A DNA stretch of 20,906 nucleotides, taken from positions 1-20,906 of the forward strand of contig CALGAA010000392.1 of the NCBI GenBank assembly GCA_937952445.1, written 5' to 3'. Shown one piece after another: positions 7,854-15,314 of this stretch. The notes beneath the pieces are model-generated. The model did no database searches and was not told where the DNA came from. It worked only from the letters and a program-made list of their open reading frames with translations. Numbering within the stretch: the stretch's first letter is position 1; each line of letters begins with the position of its first letter. The stretch is from an uncultured Bacteroidota bacterium. GTDB lineage: Bacteria; Bacteroidota; Bacteroidia; Chitinophagales; Saprospiraceae. The position numbers were made by a program, and so were the translations under genes.

Positions 7854-9335
7854 TCATCGTTTTACTTTTTGAACCAATGCCTGCTCCAGTTCATATCGAT
7901 CATCGAAAGGGCGTTTCACCCCTTTGATTTCCTGGTAACGTTCGTGTCCTTTTCCGGCGACAACGACGACATCTTCCGGATAGGCCATCGACACGGCCAT
8001 CCGAATGGCTTCCTGACGGTCCGTGATTCGGAACGTTTTGGATTTCGAGACGGGATCAAGGTCATCATACATTTCAGCGATTATCTGATCCGGGTCTTCA
8101 TCCCGGGGGTTATCCGACGTCAAAATGACCAAATCAGCATTCTTAGCTGCCACCCTGGCCATTTCCGGACGCTTCTCCCTGTCACGATTGCCCCCACAGC
8201 CCAGCACGATAAGAATTCTTCCGTCCCCGCTCACGATTTCCGCGGCAGCTTGAGTCACTTTCTCCACCGCATCCGGAGTATGTGCATAATCCACAATTCC
8301 GAGCGGCCCGCGCGATATTCCTTTCACCCGCTGAAATCGGCCCGGCACTTCTTCCAGATCGGAGAGAAATCGGAGCGTTTCATCGGTGTCCAGATCACAT
8401 AGATCAGCAACAGCATATGCTGCTGTTAAATTGTACGCGTTAAATCTACCGGTCAGCCGTGTAATCATCTCCCGGCCACCCAATCGTAGGGTCATCACGG
8501 TATGATCCACATGTAAAATTTGACACGAATAATCGGCTAAGCCGGTAAGACCATAGGTTTTGACTTTAGCCCGGGTGTTCTGAACCATCACTTCTCCATT
8601 TCGATCATCCTCATTGATGAGGGCAATTGCGTCGGATTTGAGGTGATCGAAAAATGACTTTTTAGCTCGAATATAATGGGCAAATGTCTCGTGATAATCG
8701 AGATGGTCATGGGTAATGTTCGTAAAAATAGCGACATCAAAATCCAGTGCATGAACCCTATTCTGGTCCAGTGCGTGAGAACTGACTTCCATAAAAACAT
8801 AATCACACCCGTTAGCCACCATCGCGGCCAGATCACGGCTAAGCGAAACGGGATCGGGTGTGGTCAGTCTGGCGGGCATTTCCTCCTCGTGGTTTTTATT
8901 GACAATGGTCGAAAACATCCCGGCACGATATCCCAGCTTCACAAACAACTGATGCAGCAGATATACTGTACTGGTTTTACCATTGGTACCGGTCACCCCA
9001 ACCAAAGTCACCTCACGACTCGGATAGCCGTAGAACCATTCCGCAACCAGGGAAGTCACTTTTCGGGCATCCTCTATCTGCACCCATCTTTCTTTATCCA
9101 TCTTAAAATCGGGCACCCATGCTATTTCTGAAAGAACGAGAACAGCTCCATTTTCCACAGCCTGGCCAATGTACCTGTTTCCATCAGTCACGGTTCCACG
9201 GATGGCTATAAAAGCCCACCCCGGCCGGACTTCCCGGCTATCTGTGGCTATTCCCCGGATAATGACTTCATCTGAGTCAATTACCGGAGGATATCCGATC
9301 GCCTTTAAAAGAGATGTGAGGGTATGTTCTGTCAT
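7854..9335 (-). CDS. murE: UDP-MurNAc-tripeptide ligase MurE (meso-diaminopimelate-adding)
   Basis: Cytoplasmic ATP-dependent ligase that adds the third residue of the stem peptide to UDP-MurNAc-L-Ala-D-Glu. The 493-residue sequence has the N-terminal uridine-binding domain (ATDSREVRPG near residue 30), the P-loop TGTNGKTS at 115-122, the MEVSSHALDQNRV motif of the central domain and the C-terminal DNPRDEDP motif starting at 408. DNPR is the known signature of meso-diaminopimelate specificity (lysine-adding enzymes differ there), so the wall is predicted to be DAP-type. The ATG overlaps the ftsI stop by 4 bp and mraY follows after 3 bp. Confidence 0.97.
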   Translation of the reverse strand: MTEHTLTSLLKAIGYPPVIDSDEVIIRGIATDSREVRPGWAFIAIRGTVTDGNRYIGQAVENGAVLVLSEIAWVPDFKMDKERWVQIEDARKVTSLVAEWFYGYPSREVTLVGVTGTNGKTSTVYLLHQLFVKLGYRAGMFSTIVNKNHEEEMPARLTTPDPVSLSRDLAAMVANGCDYVFMEVSSHALDQNRVHALDFDVAIFTNITHDHLDYHETFAHYIRAKKSFFDHLKSDAIALINEDDRNGEVMVQNTRAKVKTYGLTGLADYSCQILHVDHTVMTLRLGGREMITRLTGRFNAYNLTAAYAVADLCDLDTDETLRFLSDLEEVPGRFQRVKGISRGPLGIVDYAHTPDAVEKVTQAAAEIVSGDGRILIVLGCGGNRDREKRPEMARVAAKNADLVILTSDNPRDEDPDQIIAEMYDDLDPVSKSKTFRITDRQEAIRMAVSMAYPEDVVVVAGKGHERYQEIKGVKRPFDDRYELEQALVQKVKR

Positions 9336-11470
9336 CCCAATTTCAAAAATATTTTTTTGTCTTCAATAGGAGTTCCCGGATCAAGTGATTGTTCTTTCAC
9401 CCGGCCTGTACCAGAGGTAATGACCCGGAGTCCCATATTTTCCAGTAAAAAAAGAGCGTCTTTCAAGCCCATACCCACTACGTTTGGGATGGCCCCCTCT
9501 CTGACAAAACGAGGCGCAAGGTTAAAATCGGTTGAGTCCTGCATGATCACCGTCCAGTCACTTTCAGCGGATTTTCTTGTTTTGAGACCTAAGTAGCCAA
9601 AGACTTTATCAAAGTCTTCGGAATATCCGACTTCAAAAACGGGTAAATGAATCTCTGCAGAGGCGAGTATGGGCTTGTCGTTGAGCACTTTCATCAGCTT
9701 CGGATCAGTAGCATAGCAGTAATCTACGATTTCCTTAAACACTGGGGCGGCAATCTTACTGCCATAATACCCATGTTTTTTGGGGTCGTTAATCACGACT
9801 ATGCAGGAATATTTGGGCTGATCCGTAGGAAAATACCCAACAAACGACGCTATATATTTCTTTCTGGTTGCATTTTTATCGGCGTAATTAATCCGGGTAG
9901 TGCCCGTCTTTCCAGCTACGCTGTAATCCGAACTGATCAGGTTCTTCCCGGTCCCGTTGCGCACGACTTCCTCCAGCATGTGCTGGGCTTTTTCGATAGA
10001 ACTTTCCGAGGCAATTCGGATCGATTTCTTGTTGGGATACAACGGTCGCACCAGATTCCCCGATTTCATTTCTTTATCTCCCAATCTCGGAGGAACGTAA
10101 TATCCATCATTTGCCACTGCGTTGTAAAAAGCCAGCATTTGCAGTGGCGTAGTCCGGAGTTCATAGCCATGTGACATATAAGGTATGGACATGGTAGAAC
10201 TCCAGGTTCCCTGTTTGGCAGGGATATTTTGACGTTCAGCTTTCGAATAAATATCCGGTTCCGGTTCTCCGGGTATTTCAATTCCCGTTTTGGATTTTAG
10301 AAAAAATTGATTCATATACTTGAAAAAACGATCGGGACCATCATCGCTACGAAAATATTTGATCGCCAATTTTGCCATAGCTACGTTGGAAGAAACGGCG
10401 AAAGCGGTTTCGACGGTAGCTGTGTCAAACGGATGGCCTTCTGAATCCCGTATTGTTCCTGAACCCACCCGCAGATATCCGGGCCCGATATGAACCAAAT
10501 CATCCAGATTAAGGTTTGCGTCTTCAAACAAAGCCAACATAGTGGCTAATTTAAATGTCGATCCCGGCTCGTACAATCGCCCAACTGCATAGTTGAGGTC
10601 CTCGGCGTATCCGCCGGAAGGCATCCGTCCGAGATTCGCGATGGCCTTCACATGACCCGATTTGACCTCCATGACGATGGCGGTCCCCCACTCAGCTTCG
10701 TGTTCGGTCAAAACCTGCTTAAGCGAATACTCTGCAATATCCTGAAGATTGACGTTGAGAGACGTTTGAAGATCGTTTCCTTCTTTCGCTTCTATTTCGG
10801 TCAAATCGTGGATGGGTATTTCGATACCCCGGGCGATCCGTTGTACATACCTTAATCCATCTACCCCTCCGAGCAAATCGTCGTAATACATTTCCAGCCC
10901 CAGCGGGCTCCGATCTCCCTTCATTCGCCCGATCGTCCGGCTGGCCAGACTACCGTATGGTTTTAATCTGCTGGATTTTTGTTCCAGTACCAACCCTCCC
11001 TTGTACCCGTCCATCGACAAAAGCGGATATTTCTTAATTTTTTCCACCAGTGAATAATCTGCATTTCGCGCGATGAGGAACGAGCGCTGTCGTTCTCTTC
11101 TCGCTTCGGTCAATTCTTTTTTAACCTGAGCTATGGATTTCCGGGGCCAAACATCCCTCTGGAGGTAATAGCTCAAAGAATCCACATTGTTCGTAAAGTA
11201 TTCTTCCCTCATTGCCTCCGATCCAAAATCAACCCGGACATCAAAATAGGGAATACTGGTGGCCAGGAGACTTCCATCGTCAGCCAAAATATTACCTCTC
11301 TGCGCTTTTACGGTCTGTTTGCGGATAGAAAATTCCTCGCCCAACTCAACCCAATAAGCGCGTTCGATGGTATCGATCTTGATCACCTGGCCAATAATAA
11401 CCAGGCTAACCAGTACCAACACGTAAAAGACGATATAGGCACGACTCAATATTTCCTTCCGTATGCTCAT
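9332..11470 (-). CDS. ftsI: Septal transpeptidase (class B PBP, FtsI/PBP3-like) with PASTA domain
   Basis: Penicillin-binding D,D-transpeptidase that crosslinks septal peptidoglycan made by FtsW. The 712-residue protein has one N-terminal transmembrane anchor (about 11-30) and a dimerisation/pedestal region starting AQRGNILADDG (56-66). The transpeptidase domain has all three active-site motifs: S304-TFK (SxxK), S360-SN, and K521-TGT. After the catalytic domain there is a single C-terminal PASTA-like domain (about 659-712, IPNVVGMGLKDALFLLENMGLRV), as in many Bacteroidota and Gram-positive division PBPs and unlike E. coli FtsI. It overlaps ftsL and murE by 4 bp each. Confidence 0.96.
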   Translation of the reverse strand: MSIRKEILSRAYIVFYVLVLVSLVIIGQVIKIDTIERAYWVELGEEFSIRKQTVKAQRGNILADDGSLLATSIPYFDVRVDFGSEAMREEYFTNNVDSLSYYLQRDVWPRKSIAQVKKELTEARRERQRSFLIARNADYSLVEKIKKYPLLSMDGYKGGLVLEQKSSRLKPYGSLASRTIGRMKGDRSPLGLEMYYDDLLGGVDGLRYVQRIARGIEIPIHDLTEIEAKEGNDLQTSLNVNLQDIAEYSLKQVLTEHEAEWGTAIVMEVKSGHVKAIANLGRMPSGGYAEDLNYAVGRLYEPGSTFKLATMLALFEDANLNLDDLVHIGPGYLRVGSGTIRDSEGHPFDTATVETAFAVSSNVAMAKLAIKYFRSDDGPDRFFKYMNQFFLKSKTGIEIPGEPEPDIYSKAERQNIPAKQGTWSSTMSIPYMSHGYELRTTPLQMLAFYNAVANDGYYVPPRLGDKEMKSGNLVRPLYPNKKSIRIASESSIEKAQHMLEEVVRNGTGKNLISSDYSVAGKTGTTRINYADKNATRKKYIASFVGYFPTDQPKYSCIVVINDPKKHGYYGSKIAAPVFKEIVDYCYATDPKLMKVLNDKPILASAEIHLPVFEVGYSEDFDKVFGYLGLKTRKSAESDWTVIMQDSTDFNLAPRFVREGAIPNVVGMGLKDALFLLENMGLRVITSGTGRVKEQSLDPGTPIEDKKIFLKLG

Positions 11471-11775
11471 CGACTTTTTGGAGCTTTTAGAATAAGCGGT
11501 TTCGATCCTTCCTTTCCAATTTCGTTTTCATCCAAACGATCTTCCAGGCTGGACAAAGAGGCGTCGTTCATCCATTGCGCCTGAAGGGTCAAATACTTCC
11601 AGTTGAGCTCTTTTACCTCCTTTTTCAAATGGGTAATTTTCCGAACTTTCTTCTCCGCAATGTGGGAGTTCATAATCGCCAAAAAGGCCAGGACAAACAA
11701 AAAAAGTACGTACCGGCTGTTGTTATTCAACCAGTTAGTGACCTGACGGCTTCCTATTTTACGCTGCATCTTCAT
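11467..11775 (-). CDS. ftsL: FtsL-like division protein
   Basis: Small bitopic division protein of 102 residues. It has a basic cytoplasmic N-terminus, one transmembrane helix (about 21-36, YVLFLFVLAFLAIMNS), then a heptad-like charged segment (about 40-75, EKKVRKITHLKKEVKEL...) expected to form a coiled coil in the periplasm. This layout is that of FtsL, which forms a complex with FtsQ and other division proteins and stimulates FtsW-FtsI. Sequence identity in this family is too low for recognition by residues alone; the call rests on topology and position between rsmH and ftsI. It overlaps rsmH by 17 bp and ftsI by 4 bp. Confidence 0.8.
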   Translation of the reverse strand: MKMQRKIGSRQVTNWLNNNSRYVLFLFVLAFLAIMNSHIAEKKVRKITHLKKEVKELNWKYLTLQAQWMNDASLSSLEDRLDENEIGKEGSKPLILKAPKSR

Positions 11776-12667
11776 TTTCTGTTCTTTCTGCGATTCTCAA
11801 TTTTGCACTACGTGAACGAATATTTTCAGCCCGTTCAGCCGGGCCAGGCATCAGGGGTTTTTTGGTGATCGAATGCCATTTTCGATTGGGATTATCGTAG
11901 TTTTCTTGCGGCTTTTTTCGATCAACCACCCCATGTTTAAAATAATTTTTAACCAAACGGTCTTCTAAAGAGTGAAAGGATATGATGGCCACACGCCCCC
12001 CAGGCAGTACCATCTCCGGCAGACGGGACAGGAATCTTTTCAGAGCTCCCATTTCGTCATTCACCTCAATGCGGATGGCTTGAAATACCTGGGACAAATA
12101 CCTCATTTTGGAACCCACAGCGTTTTGTTCGGCAACCAGGGCCAGTTCCGCAGTGGTCTTAATGGGCGTGAGCTTTCGAAACGAAACCAGGGCTTCAGCC
12201 AATTTTTTTGAATTTCTGATTTCACCGTAATCCGAAAACATATACCACAAATCCTCCAGCGAATACTGATTTACCACGTACTCTGCGGTCAGTGTTGCAT
12301 GTTGATTCATCCGCATGTCCAATTCTGCAGCATGGCGGTACGAGAATCCGCGATCTCCTTCGTCAAACTGCATCGAGGACACTCCGAGATCAAGCAGTAC
12401 GCCGTGAACCCGGGTCACTCCATCAGCCCTTAGCACATCAGCCATGTCGGCAAAATTATTATGCCTCAGCCGCAACCGGGAATCATCAGGAGCACCTTCA
12501 AACACAGAGCTATCCTGATCAAAGCCATACAAAATTCCGTCTCCTAATCTTTCGAGAATTAACCGACTGTGACCGCCTCCGCCAAAAGTACCATCTACAT
12601 ACACCCCTCCTTCCTGCACGACCAATCCGTCAACTGCTTCCTTCAATAAGACTGAATAATGTTTCAC
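11759..12667 (-). CDS. rsmH: 16S rRNA (cytosine(1402)-N4)-methyltransferase RsmH
   Basis: S-adenosylmethionine-dependent methyltransferase (older name MraW) acting on C1402 in the decoding centre of 16S rRNA. The 302-residue product begins MKHYSVLLKEAVDGL and has the SAM-binding motif VDGTFGGGGHS (24-34), GVLLDLGVSSMQFD, the GFSYRH element typical of RsmH, and the C-terminal IISFHSLEDRLVKNYF motif. All family landmarks are present and the length is normal. It starts 2 bp after the mraZ stop, so the two are co-transcribed. Confidence 0.97.
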   Translation of the reverse strand: MKHYSVLLKEAVDGLVVQEGGVYVDGTFGGGGHSRLILERLGDGILYGFDQDSSVFEGAPDDSRLRLRHNNFADMADVLRADGVTRVHGVLLDLGVSSMQFDEGDRGFSYRHAAELDMRMNQHATLTAEYVVNQYSLEDLWYMFSDYGEIRNSKKLAEALVSFRKLTPIKTTAELALVAEQNAVGSKMRYLSQVFQAIRIEVNDEMGALKRFLSRLPEMVLPGGRVAIISFHSLEDRLVKNYFKHGVVDRKKPQENYDNPNRKWHSITKKPLMPGPAERAENIRSRSAKLRIAERTENEDAA

Positions 12668-12669
12668 TC

Positions 12670-13134
12670 CTATTCGCTTTCATCAGAACTACCTCCCCCC
12701 AGAACCTGCTCAGCAAGTTGAGAAAATTCCTCGGGCTCAGCATCCAACATTCCATAATAGGTTTCCTTGTCCCAGATCTCGATGCGATCCAGATAAGCGA
12801 ACAACACTGCGTCTTTTTCAATTCCGGCATAATCCAGGAGATTTTTTCCAATTAAAACCCGATCTGCCGAATCCGTCGTGACACTGTTGACCCCTCTGAA
12901 AAAATAACGGATAAAATTCCGATCCTTTTGCCTGTACACATTGAGATCATTAACCCCTTCCACTATTCGATCCCAAACTTTTTCGGGATACATCATAATG
13001 CATTTTTCAAATCCACGGTTCACAAAGAAGGTCGCAGGAGACAAACCTCCAAGCTGTTTGAGCAATTGAGCCGGCATTTTCAACCGACCCTTGCCATCCA
13101 GACGACATTCATATTCACCGTAAAGTTGGACCAT
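12670..13134 (-). CDS. mraZ: Transcriptional regulator MraZ
   Basis: AbrB/SpoVT-fold DNA-binding protein that forms ring-like oligomers and, in E. coli, represses the dcw promoter by binding TGGGN direct repeats spaced by 5 bp. The 154-residue product contains two tandem swapped-hairpin repeats, marked by DGKGRLKMPA at 13-22 and DSADRVLIGKNLLDYAGI at about 89-106, which is the expected MraZ layout. It is the first gene of the cluster. GTGGGA-type repeats with 10-bp spacing lie 42-57 bp upstream of its start, so autoregulation is likely. Confidence 0.96.
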   Translation of the reverse strand: MVQLYGEYECRLDGKGRLKMPAQLLKQLGGLSPATFFVNRGFEKCIMMYPEKVWDRIVEGVNDLNVYRQKDRNFIRYFFRGVNSVTTDSADRVLIGKNLLDYAGIEKDAVLFAYLDRIEIWDKETYYGMLDAEPEEFSQLAEQVLGGGSSDESE

Positions 13135-13159
13135 ACACTATTTTCAAGCTTGATAGTTT

Positions 13160-13191
13160 CAAAAGTAGGGAATACTCCCACAAATTTCCAC
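13160..13191 (-). promoter_or_regulatory. mraZ promoter with MraZ-box-like repeats
   Basis: On the minus strand GTGGAA (13186-13191) and GTGGGA (13176-13181) are spaced exactly 10 bp, followed 8 bp later by TACTTTTG (13160-13167), a full match to the TAnnTTTG -7 element. No TTG lies at the normal -33 distance; the repeats occupy that place. One more GTGGGA lies at 13227-13232. The 10-bp period of TGG-type repeats is that of the E. coli MraZ box. The predicted 5' leader is about 20 nt. Confidence 0.6.
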
Positions 13192-13376
13192 CTTTTAACA
13201 CCATACATATAAATATTTTATATATCTCCCACATATTTCCCGATTCCAGAAGCTATATGTAGTCATAATGACAACATTTCATAGTCGAATTATTCAATGC
13301 TATAAAACAGCATGTATAAATACCTTATTTTTCTGATTTTACAGATGAATTCAAAATATATATAATGATTTCAAAA

Positions 13377-13428
13377 GTGGTAGGAAGTGGGAGTAAGTAA
13401 ATAGACAGGTGGGACATTTTCTACTTTG
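13377..13428 (+). promoter_or_regulatory. Opposed MraZ-box-like repeats with promoter-like element
   Basis: On the plus strand GTGGTA (13377-13382), GTGGGA (13387-13392) and GTGGGA (13409-13414) are spaced 10 and 22 bp. Seven bases after the last lies TACTTTG (13422-13428), one base short of the -7 consensus. The arrangement GTGGGA-N7-TACTTTG closely mirrors GTGGGA-N8-TACTTTTG at the mraZ promoter on the other strand. I infer a divergent, possibly MraZ-bound promoter; it is not demonstrated. Confidence 0.4.
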
Positions 13429-13438
13429 TGTGTATTGG

Positions 13439-13576
13439 ATGGGCGCTACAAGAAGCTCGTTCGTGGAGAGACACCGTTCGGTGGTAGCCTCTCTGGAAGG
13501 TTTAAAGCTACTGGAAGGATTACAGCTATTGTTATTGTCACCGGACTTCCCGGTCACACATTCCGGAACCATTTAA
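13439..13576 (+). CDS. Unrecognised 45-residue ORF
   Basis: ATG-to-TAA ORF of 45 codons beginning 11 bp after the TACTTTG element. The product starts MGATRSSFVERHRSVV, continues with two copies of a six-residue unit (LEGLKL and LEGLQL) and a run of leucines, and ends SPDFPVTHSGTI. The stretch is G/C-rich compared with its AT-rich flanks and lies alone in a gene-poor region. I do not recognise a family. It is also rich in stem-forming sequence (for example CACC-gttc-GGTG at 472-483 of the 13-kb block, within GAGAG/CTCTC), so it may equally be a structured RNA or part of a dispersed repeat. No function is assigned. Confidence 0.25.
   Translation: MGATRSSFVERHRSVVASLEGLKLLEGLQLLLLSPDFPVTHSGTI
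13493..13528 (+). repeat. 18-bp tandem repeat, two copies
   Basis: Two adjacent 18-bp units, CTGGAAGGTTTAAAGCTA (13493-13510) and CTGGAAGGATTACAGCTA (13511-13528), differ at two positions. The unit is a multiple of three and stays in frame with the 45-codon ORF, encoding LEGLKL and LEGLQL. Confidence 0.85.
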
Positions 13577-13667
13577 ACATATGCATAGATCAAGTAGGAG
13601 CTACTCAAATTCCAAATACTGATTGACTCTCCCGGGCAGAATTCAATCCGGAAGATTTGCTACCAAG

Positions 13668-13811
13668 TAATCAGGGAATTTAGAAAATTATGGGTAGGAC
13701 AGTTCACTAAATGACTGCTCCAGGATTAGACGGTTGTCGGATAACCAAAATTTAGGTTGATCTATATAAATCAGGAAATTAGAGAATTCTATAAAATCAT
13801 GAGTATGACAG
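13668..13811. repeat. Diverged direct repeat in AT-rich gap
   Basis: The segment from 13668 to 13702 (TAATCAGGGAATTTAGAAAA..., ending in TAGGACAG) is echoed at 13768-13811 (AAATCAGGAAATTAGAGAAT..., ending in TATGACAG), with about a 9-bp insertion in the second copy. The start-to-start distance is 100 bp. The gap around it (13577-13951) holds no convincing gene. Nothing indicates a function. Confidence 0.35.
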
Positions 13812-13902
13812 AATAAACTTACGCACAAATTCTATACATCAGAACATAGGCAAAGATCAGGCAAGAGATACTCACACCCAAACCAGAACCCTACCTCACA
13901 CC

Positions 13903-13956
13903 CGTAAGGAGGATTTTGAATAATCCAACGGGGGAAAATTTCTTCGTCCCCTTACG
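13903..13956 (-). terminator. Branched 3' structure after the glycosyltransferase gene
   Basis: A perfect 7-bp stem CGTAAGG/CCTTACG (13950-13956 with 13903-13909) begins at the stop codon of the gene and encloses two hairpins, GGGG/CCCC (13948-13951 with 13930-13933, partly competing with the outer stem) and GGATT/AATCC (13922-13926 with 13911-13915). There is no U-tract afterwards, so it is not a canonical intrinsic terminator. It may end transcription weakly or protect the 3' end. Confidence 0.35.
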
Positions 13957-14710
13957 ACTCCACTTTTACTGAATCCTGATCTTCCCGCTCGTACGATTTG
14001 GAATAGGAATCCACCTTCATTTTGAGAACACCATAAATTGCTTCGTGGATAATATTGGTGGACATCTTCGATTTTCCGAGCTCGCGATCTTTAAAAATGA
14101 TGGGGATCTCCTTAATCCTGTACCCCAACGTCCAGGAGGCAAACTTCATTTCGATTTGGAAAGAATAACCCACAAATCGGATCTTATCGAGATTCAGTTT
14201 CATCAAAACTTCCCGCTTATATCCCACAAAGCCCGCAGTAACATCATGCACCGGCAAACGGGTAATCATCCGCACATAAAACGATGCTGCTTTGCTCAGC
14301 CACAAACGTTTACGGGGCCAATTGAGCACACCCCCCTCAGGCACATAACGACTGCCGACCACTACATCCGCCTGGTCTTCAACCAAAACCTCTGCCATGC
14401 GGACAAGATCTCTGGGATTGTGGGAAAAATCGGCGTCCATTTCATAAATAAAATCGTAATAATGGCTCAGTGCCCATTTGAAGCCATGGATGTAGGCAGT
14501 ACCCAAACCAAGCTTGCCCTGACGTTCTTCCAGATGGAGGCCTGATATCTCTTTTTGCATCTCCCGAACGATGTCCGCAGTTCCATCCGGAGAACCGTCA
14601 TCGATGACCAATACATCGAACGGTAAAGACAGTTCTTTGACTGCCATCACGATGTTTCGGATGTTCTCCTTTTCATTGTAGGTGGGTATAATAACGAGAT
14701 GTGACTTCAC
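13952..14710 (-). CDS. GT2 glycosyltransferase, polyprenol-phosphate mannosyltransferase-like
   Basis: Family 2 glycosyltransferase of 252 residues resembling dolichol/polyprenol-phosphate mannose synthases (DPM1-like), which transfer a sugar from a nucleotide donor to a lipid phosphate at the inner face of the membrane. The N-terminus HLVIIPTYNEKENI is the classic GT2 opening; VIDDGSPDGT (35-44) and the metal-binding MDADFSHNP (91-99) follow. There is no C-terminal transmembrane domain, so it is the short, soluble DPM1 type rather than the membrane-fused GtrB or DPMS type. The donor sugar cannot be read from sequence. It is a single-gene unit with its own promoter and is not part of the dcw cluster, from which more than 800 bp separate it. 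Confidence 0.88.
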   Translation of the reverse strand: MKSHLVIIPTYNEKENIRNIVMAVKELSLPFDVLVIDDGSPDGTADIVREMQKEISGLHLEERQGKLGLGTAYIHGFKWALSHYYDFIYEMDADFSHNPRDLVRMAEVLVEDQADVVVGSRYVPEGGVLNWPRKRLWLSKAASFYVRMITRLPVHDVTAGFVGYKREVLMKLNLDKIRFVGYSFQIEMKFASWTLGYRIKEIPIIFKDRELGKSKMSTNIIHEAIYGVLKMKVDSYSKSYEREDQDSVKVES

Positions 14711-14730
14711 TAACTGGGCTTTTATATGGT

Positions 14731-14758
14731 CAAAGATAGAAAATCATTTGGAATGCAA
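14731..14758 (-). promoter_or_regulatory. Bacteroidota-type promoter of the glycosyltransferase gene
   Basis: On the minus strand TTG (14756-14758), a 17-bp spacer and TATCTTTG (14731-14738) match TTG-N17-23-TAnnTTTG. The -7 element ends 20 bp before the ATG, so the expected leader is very short. Confidence 0.65.
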
Positions 14759-15083
14759 GGTTCGTTCCAAAGTTTCCTGGCCCTGGATCGGAAGACCATC
14801 AGCTCTCCCTTTGGCCATTGACATTATTTTTAAGAAAACCAGAAAACAAACCGGCATAATATGCGTTATTTAACAAAGGGTATTCGACTCACACTCAAGG
14901 TGTTTTTGGGCACGATGAGATCGACCAGTCTGAGAGGGCTGTACAGGTGTCATTGACTTTACATCTCACTTTCTTCTGGATCGCCGTAATTGGATATATT
15001 TTGTTTCAGGAGTTTTACTCCCCACCCCCAAGAATTGTTGTATAGCATGGAAATTTCCTGAATTCATAATAAAAAATAACACT
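14759..15083. other. Gene-free divergent intergenic region
   Basis: Between the minus-strand glycosyltransferase promoter and the plus-strand CsbD-like gene I see no convincing gene, RNA or repeat. A TATATTTTG-like string (near 14994-15002) is close to, but one base longer than, the -7 consensus and could serve the CsbD-like gene. Confidence 0.5.
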
Positions 15084-15314
15084 ATGGTCCATCTAACTAA
15101 CACCCCACAAGAACACGATGTGGAAAGCAAATGGTTAAAGATCCAGCGATCGTTTTTGCATGAGTACCGCGAGTTGTATCCCTCCGATCTCCATTATTCA
15201 AAAGGAGAATTCCGGGATATGCTTCGCCGAATTGGTAATAAACTTGGTCTGTCGGAATATCAGATGAAAAAAATTATTTTACGGTGGGAAGAATCCGCTT
15301 CTCACTATTTTTGA
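15084..15314 (+). CDS. CsbD-like small protein
   Basis: A 76-residue, charged, soluble protein. From residue 17 the pattern W..IQ..F...Y.EL...DLHYSKGEF.DML.RI.NKLG follows the CsbD stress-protein layout: a tryptophan, then a D-L-x-Y-x-x-G-E turn, then a helix containing the R-x-x-x-K-L-G motif. CsbD-type proteins are small, usually stress-induced and of unknown biochemical role. It is one of the few plus-strand genes here, and it converges on hemF: the two coding regions overlap by 10 bp at their 3' ends, so the transcripts must be partly antisense. The call is by pattern resemblance only. Confidence 0.65.
   Translation: MVHLTNTPQEHDVESKWLKIQRSFLHEYRELYPSDLHYSKGEFRDMLRRIGNKLGLSEYQMKKIILRWEESASHYF

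Noticed and set aside
13351..13626. Overlapping 66- and 73-codon frames on both strands over the region beyond mraZ
   Set aside because: They conflict with each other; the minus frame runs through the promoter-like array and the plus frame at 13426 lacks the regular repeat unit seen in the 13439 frame.
14861..14959. Plus-strand 32-codon ORF (MRYLTKGIRL...) in the gap before the CsbD-like gene
   Set aside because: Short, no promoter or hydrophobicity pattern, nothing to separate it from chance.
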